A stretch of 64,000 nt of DNA from the NCBI GenBank assembly GCA_947462335.1, contig OX381707.1:33035618-33099617 (forward strand), in the 5' to 3' direction. The stretch is from Harmothoe impar (Eukaryota; Annelida; Polychaeta; Phyllodocida; Polynoidae). Below are positions 12,200 to 24,800 of this stretch, one piece after another. The notes under the pieces are model-generated. The model did not search any database, was not told the origin of the DNA, and worked only from the letters and a program-made list of their open reading frames with translations. The translations under genes and the position numbers were made by a program. How positions within the stretch are numbered: the first letter of the stretch is position 1; each line of letters starts with the position of its first letter.

Positions 12200-12508
12200 C
12201 GAGTCTCCAATACAAATATTTTTATCAGACTCCTTTATGAAGGGTGTAGTGATATTATCAGCAGAGCCCGCAGGGCGAGGCTGATAACACCTGCACTTTA
12301 CTATGCTTAAAAAGACATGCACACACTCTGAAATTTTACCCCAACCCCTGATTGCTGAAAAAGTGATCACTCCATTAGTTGGTCCAGTATATATGTCAGT
12401 GCCCCTTTCTCTGATTGGCTGACAATTAGGGCGGACTACTTTGCTGCAGGTGGACAGGGTGAATACAGGAACATTTATCACCATAGAATGCCGTTCCCCT
12501 TTGTTCTA
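12200..12508. repeat. Probable dispersed-element fragment with small stem-loop
   Basis: A short stem-loop pairs TTATCAGC with GCTGATAA around 12255-12287, enclosing a GC-rich loop. The segment ends in GTTCCCCTTTGTTCTAA (12492-12508), which recurs exactly near 10031-10047. That reuse suggests the end of a dispersed element. No transposase or clear target-site duplication is visible, and the borders are approximate. Confidence 0.35.
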
Positions 12509-14440
12509 ATGTATCAAACTCGCCAAATGATAATAAAAAAGAAGTGAACATGCAGTACTACTTTCATCGATTATTAACAGCACTTTTACAAAGCGACTGA
12601 CACGATGACAGGATGAGACTCTTTTCTTTAAAATGTTTCTAAAATTGCAAGACGTTAACAGAAATACCTTCATATGTGCCAATTGAAAATTACCATGCCC
12701 ACAATGTCCCCGATCAGAAGTGCATTTAACTATGATGATTATTACGAGTATTTTATGGGTTATTCACATATTAATCTGCAAGTATTAATGTGCCAAAGTG
12801 TATCATGGTCCATTATCTAACTTCCTTGCTGCTCTAGCTTCACTGCTCATGCGCAATAACATCCCACATATATACTTCCTGTTACAGTGTGTTTTAGGTA
12901 GCTCCCACCATATTATTAGCAGAAGTATCCCAAGGTGCTTAGCAACAATGGCCCGGATGTAGGTAATGCTATTGATAGAGGAAATGACTAGAAATGAATA
13001 GGAAGAGTGAATTCCGATCTGTGGGGCAAAGTGCAGGAACTGATCTAAAAGCTGCAGGACCATTTACAAAATGATTTATATGCTTGAAAAGGCCATTAGT
13101 GAATTGTTATTGCCTGAAATTGAGAGACATTCTTAAAAGTCTGAGTTGGATTACCACTAATGAAATGGAAGTAACTCGAGCTTCAATTCGCTTCACGGCA
13201 TTTGATGGATTGTTGATGATTGCAATTTGGTTTTAATCATTATAACTGATGTCACAGATAAAGGAAAATACTTAAAGGGGTACAAAGGGCACTCTTTATG
13301 GAACTGAAAGTGAGAGGAATGTATGAATACCAATGGGTCTGCATGGTACTATCTGTCAGTGTCATCCATTGCTCATTGTGTATATCATTTGTGCTTGACG
13401 CGAGTCATTGAATACCCTCATGTATCCAATTAACAGCCACTGTCCCCAATGGCCTTTTTGTCAGTCTGTTGGGCAGCACCAATATAAAGCTAAGGAAATT
13501 GGACAGTGTGCTGGCAATCTACTTTCATTTGTGTTTCATGCGATGACTTCTCGGACAGTTACCCTTGAAGTTAATTGCTTTCGCAATTCATTGCGCCTCA
13601 GCATGTACTCAGATCATGGCTGGAATTGAATAATTCACATGCATTTGGTTATACAGAAAACACTATTGTCTCAAGCTGCTATCTACTTCTATGGTGCAGA
13701 AGTGAAATAATATATATGAGCCATGTACCAACAGACACAGTTAATTGTCACGTTGCAATAAGGGCATAAGGACATTTTTCATACTCTGTCACTTTCCTCA
13801 TTTTTGCTATGCCTTTGAACTGTACAAGTTTTCCATTTCTCAAAAAGAATCCACGTATTTCTTATTATTTCATCCATATTCATCCCCCGCATAATACACC
13901 ATTCCTTTTATCATCTATGTACCAAGGAAATGCACTAGCTACATAGTAAGCCGTAAAGTATATTATGTCCTTAAGAGCTGGGAACTCAAGTAGATCAAAG
14001 GTTATCCCTGGCAGTTCCTCCTTAGAGTACAGTAGGTGTCTGACTCATCAGTGGTGTCAACCAGTACAAGCACCGCCATGACCTCAGTCAAGCCCAGGGA
14101 GATGAGCTAATTCTACCCAATCAGAGTACTGGGGGAAATGGGCTGCAAAAACTCAGAGAAAATGGTTCCCAAAGAGGCACGGCAATTGAGAGAATTGACC
14201 TTAATCGAATGTCATTTGTGGAAACCAAAGAGATGAAAGCTATGATGACCTATAGTTGAGGTCAATCCACGCATTACAACGAGTTTATGAATTATTCATT
14301 CTCGATAATCCCAGCTCTCTCGGTCTACCTTGAGGAGAAACATCTTATAATCCTAATTGATATTTATCATTGCAAATTTCTAACAGTAAAATGAGTTAAA
14401 TGAGTACCTAATATCTCACGGTTCACTAATTATGTAAATA
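12509..14440. other. No recognisable gene
   Basis: This is AT-rich DNA with short frames only (for example 12803-13063 minus and 13408-13629 plus). They lack domains, and I found no convincing splice boundaries. I see no repeats longer than a few copies. Confidence 0.5.
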
Positions 14441-14442
14441 TA

Positions 14443-15697
14443 CACAGCCAAAAATAATTTTCTCATTTTCAGAAAATATTTCTTGTTTTAAGTAAAATAA
14501 ACTTAAAACAAGTTTGTCCGTAGGATAACAAAATTTTACTTGAAAGCATGGTTGAGTTTAATAAACTTAGAGTAAGAAAAACAAACAAGAAAAACAAACA
14601 AGAAAGAAATTCTTAAATCAAGTATTTTATACAGGAATCAAGATGATATTTCCTGACATATTTCTCAAAATGAGATAATCTTTCTTACAGAATGGACCTT
14701 TTTTCTAGAAAACCTTTTTCTTAAGTAAGTTTTCATTTCTTATAAACAAAATTGATGTTCTTGCCTGGGAAAGGGGTATGATTATATTCAATTTTAGTCT
14801 TAGAGAGAAAGGATTGATGCCAGAGCATCAGAAAGAGGTTCATCAGATTAAATGCAGCTTTTTGTAGAAGTTTGAGCAAACAGACCTTTATTCAAAGTCA
14901 TTTCACTTCATGTAATGGGACAGGTAATCCTTCCCTATATTTAAATGATATTACCAAGCAAATGGTGTCTCTTATCATTTCTCCCTAATAATTATTATAA
15001 TCCATTCACTGGAACAAGGGTTCTTACATCAAATTAATCCCTAACAAATTTCCCCTTTTCCCACATATTTTTACCCTCTTCTGTTTCTTAGGGACTTATT
15101 TTGAGGCAGAAATGTATATCCTGTTTGATAAGAAAGTTGTTGTCAATTAAAGAAAGTTGTTGTATTGCATAGTGGTGGCCTCTTGTGGCACAATATGTAA
15201 CTAATGTTCTTAATTTAAGAAAATAATTCTTATTTAGTAGTATGCATACTTGATCCCTAACTGAACTCACATTCCATACCGATAAAATTCCCAAATAATG
15301 GAAGGAATTTGATGAAGGCATTAAGCATGGTCATAACCATCACATAATAGAGTATACTTGCATATATTTTCGCCCTAATTGACACTTTGGACACATGGTT
15401 TCAGGTTTCAAGACATAGCAATCTTAAATCTAGAAATAGAACTTTCTTATTTCAGGAATATAAGATATAATCTTGATGGGTGCATAAATTACCAGTTTTA
15501 AGAAAATTTCTAAAGAAAAATAATCTTGAATACTTGTTTCTAGAAGAATACTAGAAAAATATAAGATTTTTTTTTTGCTTCCCCTTTCTGAAAACAAGAT
15601 AAAAGTAAAAACTCAGAATGAGTTTATTCCTTGAATTGAGAAAATTTAATCTTGATTCTAGTATTTTCTTGGGGTAAGAAAATTATTTTTGGCTGTG
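14443..15697. mobile_element. Non-autonomous DNA transposon with TA target duplication
   Basis: The element is bounded by terminal inverted repeats of about 20 nt, CACAGCCAAAAATAATTTTC on the left and its complement on the right. TA flanks both ends (14441-14442 and 15698-15699). Its interior is AT-rich, with many variants of CTTGTTTTAAG/AAGAAAAT, and has no frame resembling a transposase. TA flanks are typical of the Tc1/mariner group and some related superfamilies, but the family cannot be named from the ends alone. Confidence 0.8.
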
Positions 15698-15867
15698 TAA
15701 CCGTTGTCGTCACAGCATCGCATGTGAGGGTGTTTTGTCAAGATAAGTATCACTGTGGGTGTTTCACTTGATTATGGTAATTATTTATGTTACATTGTGT
15801 GGTCTTTAAGTAATATTGTATAACGCTTCAACACATCTGCCTCATGCATCTATCTAGTCATATTACA

Positions 15868-16062
15868 CTTTACGGGGAGCCTTGTATACTAATAAACTAT
15901 ACTGTTTTGTCATCATGATGCATTCATGCAGGTCTGGCAATAACTCATCAGTGCTGCATCAATGCATCATGCCGACTCTAAATGATTGATACACGGCCAG
16001 GGTGATGTGCTAATGCAGCACTGGTCATTCGAGTGACATATGAACGCCCATTTAAGGGTTAA
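15868..16062. repeat. Palindromic MITE-like family copy (15.9 kb)
   Basis: The copy carries the family core: GATGCATTCATGCAG followed by an inverted partner with CTGCAT and CATGCATCAT-like words. It ends in TTTAAGGGTTAA, the family terminus. The left border is approximate. Confidence 0.65.
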
Positions 16063-17059
16063 ATGGTCACTGTTTAACAGTTTAAACATGTTTGCAGTTC
16101 CGCCCTTGCACAATTACTAGATGCTAGAATGTTATAATGAGGTGTGGTATTGCTTTGTAGCATTAACATACAAATAAGCCCCCATATTGCGCTGAGGGTA
16201 GACTGATCATATCCAATGAGACAGTCTCGAGTGTATTCCAATCTTGTTTAAGTGTGTCGCAAACCCACGTCTAAATCAACATGTGTCTATAGCCACCTCA
16301 ACCAGTGTCAAGGGTATAATTTGATAATTTCACTTGATGCATCTCAGACATACTAGGTTGACTAGATAAACAATAATATATAAGAGGACAACACAATTGT
16401 AACTCTAAAGAGAAAATGGCAGTAATGTCTGATGAAAAATAAGACTGCAACTAGATATGGAAAGGTTCCTCTGAAAACCTTGAGACATAGACAGAGGAAA
16501 AACAGTAAGAAAGGCGGAGGCTGGCCAAGAAAGACACTGGAGACAGAAATCAAACCCCAGACAGGGAGACAATGTTATATTTAGTAAAGCACCCCTCCCA
16601 ATGTATTCTTCTATCAGAAGGTGTTACTCGGAATGAGGCTGACAAAAACGTGTCTCGGAACCCTGTTATTCAGCAAGTATTCCCAAAGGTACCCATCCTA
16701 GAGGGGCCAAATCCAATTTGTAAGGGACAGCTCGGTTTACTTTTCTAGAGAATGGACTCACGAGTTAGATTGAATGCCTAAGCATTTATACACGTAAATA
16801 GGTTAGCTCTGAGACAGACGTCTGAGTCCTGGAGGCTTAAGGTGGTCTAAGGGATTCTATTGCAGATGATTCGTATAGAGATGGACCAGCATCTGTTGGA
16901 GAAACTGCCTGCGATAGAATCCTTCTTTTGTTAAATGTTGTTGTTGCTTCCTGCCAAGTTAAGTAGAAAGACTGAAATATGTGAAATAGCTTTAACTCAA
17001 TGCTTGGATATCATCCCAAATAATCTCATAATGATTTTAGATAACGATGAACCCTTTAA

Positions 17060-17891
17060 GGTGGATCGCTACCCTTTGATTTGCTCAAATTCTTAAATAT
17101 ATCAGAATGGGCTAATATTGCATAGCCAGATATATACATTCCCTAAGCTGTATAATATATGTTGGTGACTGATGGTATTTGTGGGTTTTTTTTAAACATG
17201 AGCTAATAAATTGGAATCATTTACTATCTAGAACACTGTAGATCTTATGATATTGCTCAAAAACACAATGGTATGAACCATGATAATTTTTTTCATTGAT
17301 TTATGCCATTTTACCCATCATGCAATGCCATTTATATTTAATCTAGTGAATATTTTGCCTAACATTTTATCTTCAAAGGTCCAAAACCCTAAAAATATGC
17401 CCGGGACCCCCTATCAAAATTACTTTTATATGCTAGCAAATGATCTGAACTATTGTCTGAGAGAGTTAAAAAAAGATTCTGTTAATTTTGAATACTATTT
17501 TTGGCCAATAGGGATAAAAATAATGATAATTTAATCCTACTCTTTCCCGAAACATTATATTTTTACCCAGAATGCAATGGCATACACTTTTTTTTAATAT
17601 TTTAGCAGTAAAGGGGAAGATATAGGCGTTTCACATGTGATGTTTGCATTTCTGTGCATAATGGTTGATATGAAAAAAATCATTAACGTTTTCACACTTT
17701 TTTCTTATTTTTTAAGAAATTTAAACGAAAATAATTTCAATTTTTCAAAATTCTGTACTTTAAAAAGTAGTCCGGGACCCCCAATTTTTCTTTGCATTTT
17801 CTGATTCTATATGATTGCAACTGCATGTAAGAAAAATTTAGTGAGATTCTGATAATTATCAGTGACTTTGACCCAAGGGTAGCGACCCACC
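17060..17891. mobile_element. TTAA-flanked non-autonomous DNA transposon
   Basis: Imperfect inverted termini (GGTGGATCGCTACCCTT on the left, AAGGGTAGCGACCCACC on the right) are flanked by TTAA at 17056-17059 and 17892-17895. This is the target duplication of piggyBac-like and Kolobok-like elements. Internally, words such as TTTTACCCAGAATGCAATGG and a CCGGGACCCCC motif occur twice as diverged direct repeats (about 17306/17563 and 17400/17772). No transposase frame is present. The insertion splits a palindromic-family copy. Confidence 0.8.
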
Positions 17892-18000
17892 TTAAGGGCA
17901 GAATAGTGCTTTTTCATCATTAGTGTAGTGAATAACTCACCGTTGATGCATCCATGCATCATATCAAACCTATGAAAATAATACACTCCCATTTATAACA
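17892..18000. repeat. Palindromic MITE-like copy split by the TTAA element
   Basis: The sequence starts with TTAAGGGCAGAATAGTGCTT directly after the TTAA element. The missing left end, ACCCTTTAA, sits at 17051-17059 before it. Joining the flanks at TTAA gives the usual family terminus. The core GATGCATCCATGCATCAT lies near 17945-17962. Confidence 0.75.
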
Positions 18001-20980
18001 TTCATGCAGAGGCCCGATAGGGCTTGTAACATAACAACTAGTGTTTTATAGCTAGGGCCATATACATTCATAATTCATCAAAAACAATAGATCTCCAATT
18101 CTACAATTCATATAAAGTAAATCGCTTCAGATCCCTCCCTATACGTAGGTAACACCAACGATGCGTAATAGTCGACTACGAGCTGCTTCATTTGCTTAAT
18201 TACTCAGTCGTGATGGGGATGTGTTGTGAAAAAGAGGGGGTAAAATTCGCTCGGCCGCCATGTTTGATTGCCTATAATTACTGTAAAAGCCGCTGTTCTC
18301 CCCCCAGTGTGAGGCGTGCCGTAATGGGTGCAGACACGACTGCTGATTAGTCTGCAATTATTGAGACTATCTACGAGTCTGCTATTTCTTTTTAATTTAG
18401 AGGATAGTGTTTGGGCTCCACTTGCTCAGTGGGTTGAAAATAGTTTCGACCTTCGAAATGCGATATGATCCAAGACTTAGAGAGGGGCAAGGGTAGCTAC
18501 AGAAGAGTAGGGGAATGGTTGTTTTTAAAGCAGGGAGTGGGAGGGGACAAGGGATAGGTAAAAATATGTTGAACTTTTCTTAGATCTACATTTTTCCTGT
18601 CAAACAGGCATATTTGCTAATATAACTATGTATATTATGTAAAGCTGATGTGGTGTGACATCAAATTAATGGATATATGGATCCTGTGTTAAACTATAAT
18701 CTGTGTTTCAGTTGAAATGTAGACAGAAGATTTCTCCACGAGCTGAATTTCTAATCTCTCCAAACCTCATTTATCTCATTGCTTTCTCTACCAAGTCCAA
18801 CCTTGAATGTTACGCCCTTTCAACATGCTAAGATTCGTTTTCAGTCGATCGATGTAGACACTCTCGATTCTATCCGTTTTAGACTAAATCAAATAGGTTC
18901 ATTTTGCTTATCGACCTCTCTTGCAAAAGCAATCGAGAATTCAGGCCAACATAACACTCCTTCAAGCATTCGATTTCTGTCTCTGATGTCTTTAGTTCTG
19001 GGAGAAACTGACAAATAGATGGTCGTCGTTTTATCACTGCCGAAACTTGATGCTGGGGCGACATTCAGTGCACTGTAGGGAAAACTATACCCTGAAACAA
19101 ATGAATTTTTTGTCAACTTCTTCACTAGGCCTGTAGATTTATTTAACCTGGAAAGATCAGATAAAATACCTGGAAGCTACTGAGCCTACTGTAGTAGCGC
19201 AGTTTATTCATAAATGTTATTTTCGTGGAGAACTTTTGAATTCTGGTCCTCTCGCCTTCACTCCGCTTCAACTTTATTTAAATGTTGGACCTTGTCATAA
19301 ATGTGCTGCTAGAACGGATAACTGAATGAACATCGGGGCTTCAAAACTACCTGCATTCAACATTATTCCAATGTAACGACTATTGCTGTACTACCGTTTG
19401 GAGTGCTGATCTCAAGATAATCTTATTCATAGGTAGCTACCTTTCATGTGCATGCAGTGTTCAATACTCAGTAATCATGTCTTAATTTTGTCTCCACAGG
19501 TGAGTTCTGAATGTGTATGAAATACGATGCTGTACCCAAGGTGAGAACGGGAGAGGCCATTGTTTACTAAATTTGATAGTGACATTTTTGATTGTGACAA
19601 TTTAGTATACAAGGAAACAAAAAGGAAGTTGTACTTGTGTATTTACTTATGAATGGTAATGTAAACAATGGTCTTATCTGTGTGGAATAACTTTAATGTA
19701 TTGTTGTTATTATTGTTGTTAGTTTTGTTGTCGTAGAATAGATACTGCGCATGGTAAAACAAGCATGACTGTATCGGTGGTGAATATTTAGAATTAACTT
19801 TTAAATTTGTATCTAAGAACCTAAAAAGGATTCTTCTATTCATTCAACAAATTTGCTGATCCAAAAAATCGAGATATTCAGGATATTCGAGTATTTCTTT
19901 CATCAACAATACATTGGATTCGATGTAGTAGATACGATACAAGGAACTGAGTGTATTTCCTTTGTCTTAGCCTTCCACCGTGGGTTAAAGCTAAATAGGT
20001 GTACAGAAACTATTCCATTTCTGCAAGGTCTCTCCAGATATAACGCAAAGCATCGAGTGCAAAGTTCCTCTGTCCCTGAACATGATATTGTGATCACATA
20101 CATGTACAATTTGAGAATGAAGGATGTCCAGTCAAAATGTCCTTTAAAGTTTGGGTATAGGTCTTAACGGCAACTATGTAATAATGTGAGGAGCCACACA
20201 GAAAGGATGCTTTGCGTGGGGTTCGTGGAGCATCATCTTTGCTTGACTCCCCATGCACATATTGGCATCTAGAATGAATAGGGTGCTGCAGTAACTATTG
20301 GAGCCCCTTCTTGGTGTGTGCTTAGCGAAGTCAATTACCGAATTTTGGATTGTCTGGAGGCATCATTCATCATATTGGAGACATCCAGAGGCAAGCTTCC
20401 TCAGTCCCTTCTCATCTCCCGAGCTCCTCTATCACCTCACTATACTCACCTTACCTGCCTTTCCTTACCTTGCCCTATCCTATTCCCTATTATTACCAGC
20501 AGCTCTTTCTTACTGGCCACTTTTTTCTTTGAGTATTGATCTATCGGTCATCTGGCATATGCAGCCAAACTGTTCCAAACATGATTCTCCTCCACTTTTC
20601 GTCCCTCCCTGATTCCTTTCCATGCCTAGTATTCCTTTAGCTCACTAGCCTCCTCCTCACAACCCACTTTCCATATCCTGCTCCTTACTTCCTTTCCCTC
20701 TTTGCTCCTTCTTTCACAGGCCCCTCTTCATGCTTATACACCCCCCTCCATTACTCGCTGGTTGAGCCACTTCCTCCCTAATGGCTTGCTCGCTCCTTTG
20801 CTTGATCGCTCCCTCACCCCCTCCCTCCCTTCCGATGCATTTCTCCATACCCCCTGTATGTTTCTACTCCCCTTCCCTCCTCGCTCCCTCTCCCCACTTT
20901 AACCCCCTCCTTCTATACCCCCCCCTGCCCCCTGCTGTCACCATACCTAACCGATCACCCCTCGTGTCATGACAGTGTTC
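18001..20980. other. No confident gene; C/T-rich tract at the right end
   Basis: Overlapping frames at 18779-19018 (plus) and 18889-19125 (minus) have protein-like composition but no domain. I found no paired splice sites that choose between the strands. From about 20400 to 20960 the plus strand is a pyrimidine-rich, serine/leucine/proline-like low-complexity tract. Four overlapping frames run through it, so coding is unlikely. Confidence 0.45.
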
Positions 20981-20989
20981 CTGGTAGCC

Positions 20990-21200
20990 CGGGCACTAAC
21001 TTGGTTTTCCCGCCAGTAAAACCGCCATTAGGCCCACACTGCCGTGTTGACCAGACGACTTTCGACTCGGCCTTCCAAACAGTAACTGGTGCTGTGATTG
21101 GCTGTCGCCGTTGTAACGGGCCTTTTGATTGGTCGATGCCATTGGGGCTGGCCCGCACCAGATGGCCATGTCTAATTTGATTGGTTGGGCTGCCTGTACG
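20990..21200. promoter_or_regulatory. GC-rich promoter-like block: E2F, four CCAAT boxes, Myb
   Basis: The block stands out as CpG-containing DNA in an AT-rich neighbourhood. It contains TTTCCCGCC at 21006-21014, a full E2F consensus. Four ATTGG (inverted CCAAT, NF-Y) boxes lie at 21097, 21128, 21141 and 21180. CCGTTGTAACGG at 21108-21119 is a palindrome of two Myb sites. Multiple CCAAT boxes with E2F and Myb sites are typical of cell-cycle-regulated promoters. No matching first exon is recognised on either side, so direction and target gene are unknown. Confidence 0.5.
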
Positions 21201-21812
21201 GGACAGAGGCTGGTCAAGCACGTTTAGTGGGACATGGACTGCACTCTAAACGGCCGTGCCACGAACCATTGCCCCAGTTCCCGACCAAGGCTAGCCGTAA
21301 ACGGATCTTTTATCTCTTTCCGTATAATCCCCCGATCGCCACGATCAAGAGCCCTTAGAAATTCATGAATATGAAAATGTCTGAGTGAATCACCCCTTAC
21401 ACACGATTTTGAGTGCATTTCACTCTATCTGAAATTTAAGAATGTAATAGGTCTACATTTTTGTTTGTTTTTGGGTGCCCTCTTTAAATTTCCTTTATAC
21501 AATCTGACACATTTTCTATGAAAATGAAACAGGGCTCTTTTTCTTTCTGGAATGACAGTTCCACTGCAATATATAGTGCGATCCTGAAAAAGAGTGATGG
21601 TGATAAACATTCGGCATGACCTCCAATGCTCAAGGCCATTTAATCGGCTTGCTCCAGATCTGGGCTAGGGCTAGCCTCTAGAAGGATGATAGGTCCATGC
21701 AATTGGGAAGGCCCCCTAACTATATACATAGTAAAGGAAAAGATACACCAGAGAATGATCCCAAATTAAGCTTGCTACTGGTATATAACGTTATGCCGTC
21801 ATTTTTCCTAGG

Positions 21813-21815
<3 letters not shown>

Positions 21816-21871
<56 letters not shown>
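21816..21871. repeat. (AT)n microsatellite
   Basis: About 28 uninterrupted AT dinucleotides. Isoleucine/tyrosine runs in overlapping frames are products of this repeat and are not coding. Confidence 0.97.
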
Positions 21872-21872
<1 letters not shown>

Positions 21873-24800
21873 CAACAGATTTAACATCAAAACCAGCAAA
21901 ACGTTTTAAATAGCAAGTTGTTGACATATACACCAGTGCACATAGTATAATGTCATATAGTACTGAACAAGAATATTTGGATTTAATTAGTATAGGCATA
22001 TCTCAAGTGTGAGACTGCAAGCAGGTGGGAGTGGGACTGGATAAAAACGTGCTGGAGAGAGGGAGAAAAAGGAGTGAAGGAGGTAAAAAAGGACGGAAGT
22101 CATTACATGGTAGAGTAGGCAATATCTCCAATTCCCCCTAGCGGTTTAATTGATTTTCCAAGTCACGATCTAATTTAACACGATTGTGATTGTAAACAAG
22201 CATTTCTTGGCTTTAAGGCAATATGCTGTTGCACGTTTACTTTGTCCAGTCAGCGTAACTAAAAATATATTATATATATGTTAGTTTGAATAGAAGTGTT
22301 CTACTATGAGAAACAGTGAATTATAATATTTGATATTATTTGATATGACAAGACATGTATCCTCACTCCTACATAATATAACCATAGATGCACAACATAC
22401 TGTTATATGCTTGTGAACTACTAGACGTTAAAATTGCCTTCTTCTAAGCAATATCAGATTGGAATGTTAACGTCATATCCTGAATCTGATCCTTATCAAC
22501 GAATCAATAATCCAACAATGTAGAAGACTGGTTTCTAGAAGCCCATGCGTTTGATCAAAACGAAATGAAATAATCTACACAATTAACATGATTATAAACA
22601 AGATACCTACTTGCTACTTTTCTTCAATTAAGTTCTGTAGAGCTATCATTGTGGCAGTATATGGAATAAGTTTCGCTGTATGCCTTATAACGTTTGTGTT
22701 ATGTCACCCAACGATCCAAGGAAAGACGGTGGGAACTATCAGTCCTAAGAGATTATAATCATTCTGCAATAAACGTGCATGGCAGTACATGTACATGTAA
22801 AAGGCATATATAGAAATGGGTGATTTGGGCAAACATTCCTAGTTCCAATCAACACAAAGAGATCTGAGATGAGGCTGTGCAATTAAAAGAGAGCCTCTAT
22901 ATTGGGTTGCAATTCGAGAAAGAAGATGAATTCACATGGGTATGTCGAATATCACAGTAGTGCCTTTATCTAAACAACAATTCTTCCTTTATGCCTTTAT
23001 GGTCACATTATACTCCGTGATTACTGGGAGATTAATGGGTATTGTATGGAAAGTGTATTAAAGTCCATATTATGTTATCCACTTTCCCCTCATATGATAC
23101 AGACATGTAATAAAAGAGCAGCAAACAATCTAGATTGTTTGAACGAATATATTATATGGTTGTCATTGCAAGGTTGGGACTGTGGGTCTAAATGTGAAAT
23201 GAGAAGCAAAGATATGTGTGTTTCAGTCTATGTGACCCTGTCTGGCAGGCCATAAGCTAGCTATCATGATCGTATAATGACGATATGATGCCACGGAACG
23301 TGAGGGTGATTTGTAGTCATGATTCACCGTTACCTCTATAAGTGACTCTCTACCGCAGTTACTGGCGTACTGGGTCTGATACTCAGTCAAGATTCAACGA
23401 TGCAACATTCACATGTGAGCTGTTTTTATGAATGCATCATGCTGAATATTATTTGACTGCCACTCGTAATGCATCTGCCTAGAACAGTACGAGAAAAGAT
23501 ATACATGTAGGTTTTTTGTCGTTTAAACTCAAGACAACCTAAAGCCCATGTGGACAGTCTAGGTTCCCTAAATGTCTTGATCACTGTAGCCTGAAACACG
23601 TGGTTTGTTTTGGCCTCGTCTGGAGCTAGAGGGCGTCTAAACATGAATAGATTATTCAGTGGGCACGTGTAGTGGCCGCTCGAGACATGCAAACCTGTGA
23701 CTTAGTATGCATTAATCTGGTCCAGCTCAAGAAGAACAGGCTTAATCAGAGCACTAATAACATAGAACAGCACCATCCACACTCTCATTAATAGATATGT
23801 GTTTATTTATAACATGGAATAATATTAGTCTACAGGCAATATGAGGTGGGGCATGGCTTTTTTATAATTAGAGCAAAGTCACCAAACTTAGAATTAATCA
23901 ACCTCAATCATTCATGCCTTGGGGTCAGTCACATTTGACTTGAATGAACTTTAACTTGAATAACCTCTGGAATCATGACTCAAATCCCTTGTTCAAATGC
24001 AATCAAGTCTGCCTTTCAAAGTTACGTACCACACTTAGAAGCCAAATCCAAGATAATCACTCTCAAATATTAGCCGAGATTGTTTACACTGCGAAGCCAC
24101 TCAATGTAATTCCATGGCTTTATATGTTTTTTTGAGGGATTTGGTTTCTGTGTGTTCTAGGGGTGTTTACCGGTATTGTTACCTGTGCTGCCTACATGCC
24201 CCCAGGCACTCAGAAGTAATCAGAGTTAAACCCGGGTAAATTACATCGGCACAAACATGTTGATCTAACATTTGGCTAACCTTGAACATTTTAGGATTCT
24301 GTTGTTACATGACTGTGGGACAGTGTGATTCAGGGAGAATGAAATGAATCAGTACAGCTGTGCGTTAGATTAGAAATACCCTAGCAATGTAGATAGTGGA
24401 AAATAGAAGGAGACAGAGAAGGGAAGGGGACAGTGAGATAGGGGAGGCCCACAGATTGGGAAGCGGCTTTCTATCCTTGTCCCTTTTTTCTGACAGGTTG
24501 CAGGAATGGCTAGAGCAGAGCAGTTGTATGGGCCTCTTAAAATTACCATAGCCTCTTAATATGATTATTGTAATATCTCCTTATTAAATTTATCATAGCA
24601 CCCTAAGTGTGACATAGTCTCCTATAACTTGTTATGTAGATGGAAGTCTGACTTAGAACTGTGAGCACTCCCTCCATTCCCATAACCCACCCAGTCTGAG
24701 CTGCTCCCGAGCCATTGTTAACCCTGGGTGAGTGGCTCCCGCTTAGTACCCAGCATTCTGTAGGACACGTCCCAGGGTCTCAAATTGCCCAACTAACACG

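Noticed and set aside
11903..12484. 193-residue minus-strand frame
   Set aside because: It runs antisense through the tRNA-His gene and the stem-loop repeat, and its peptide includes the antisense translation of the tRNA.
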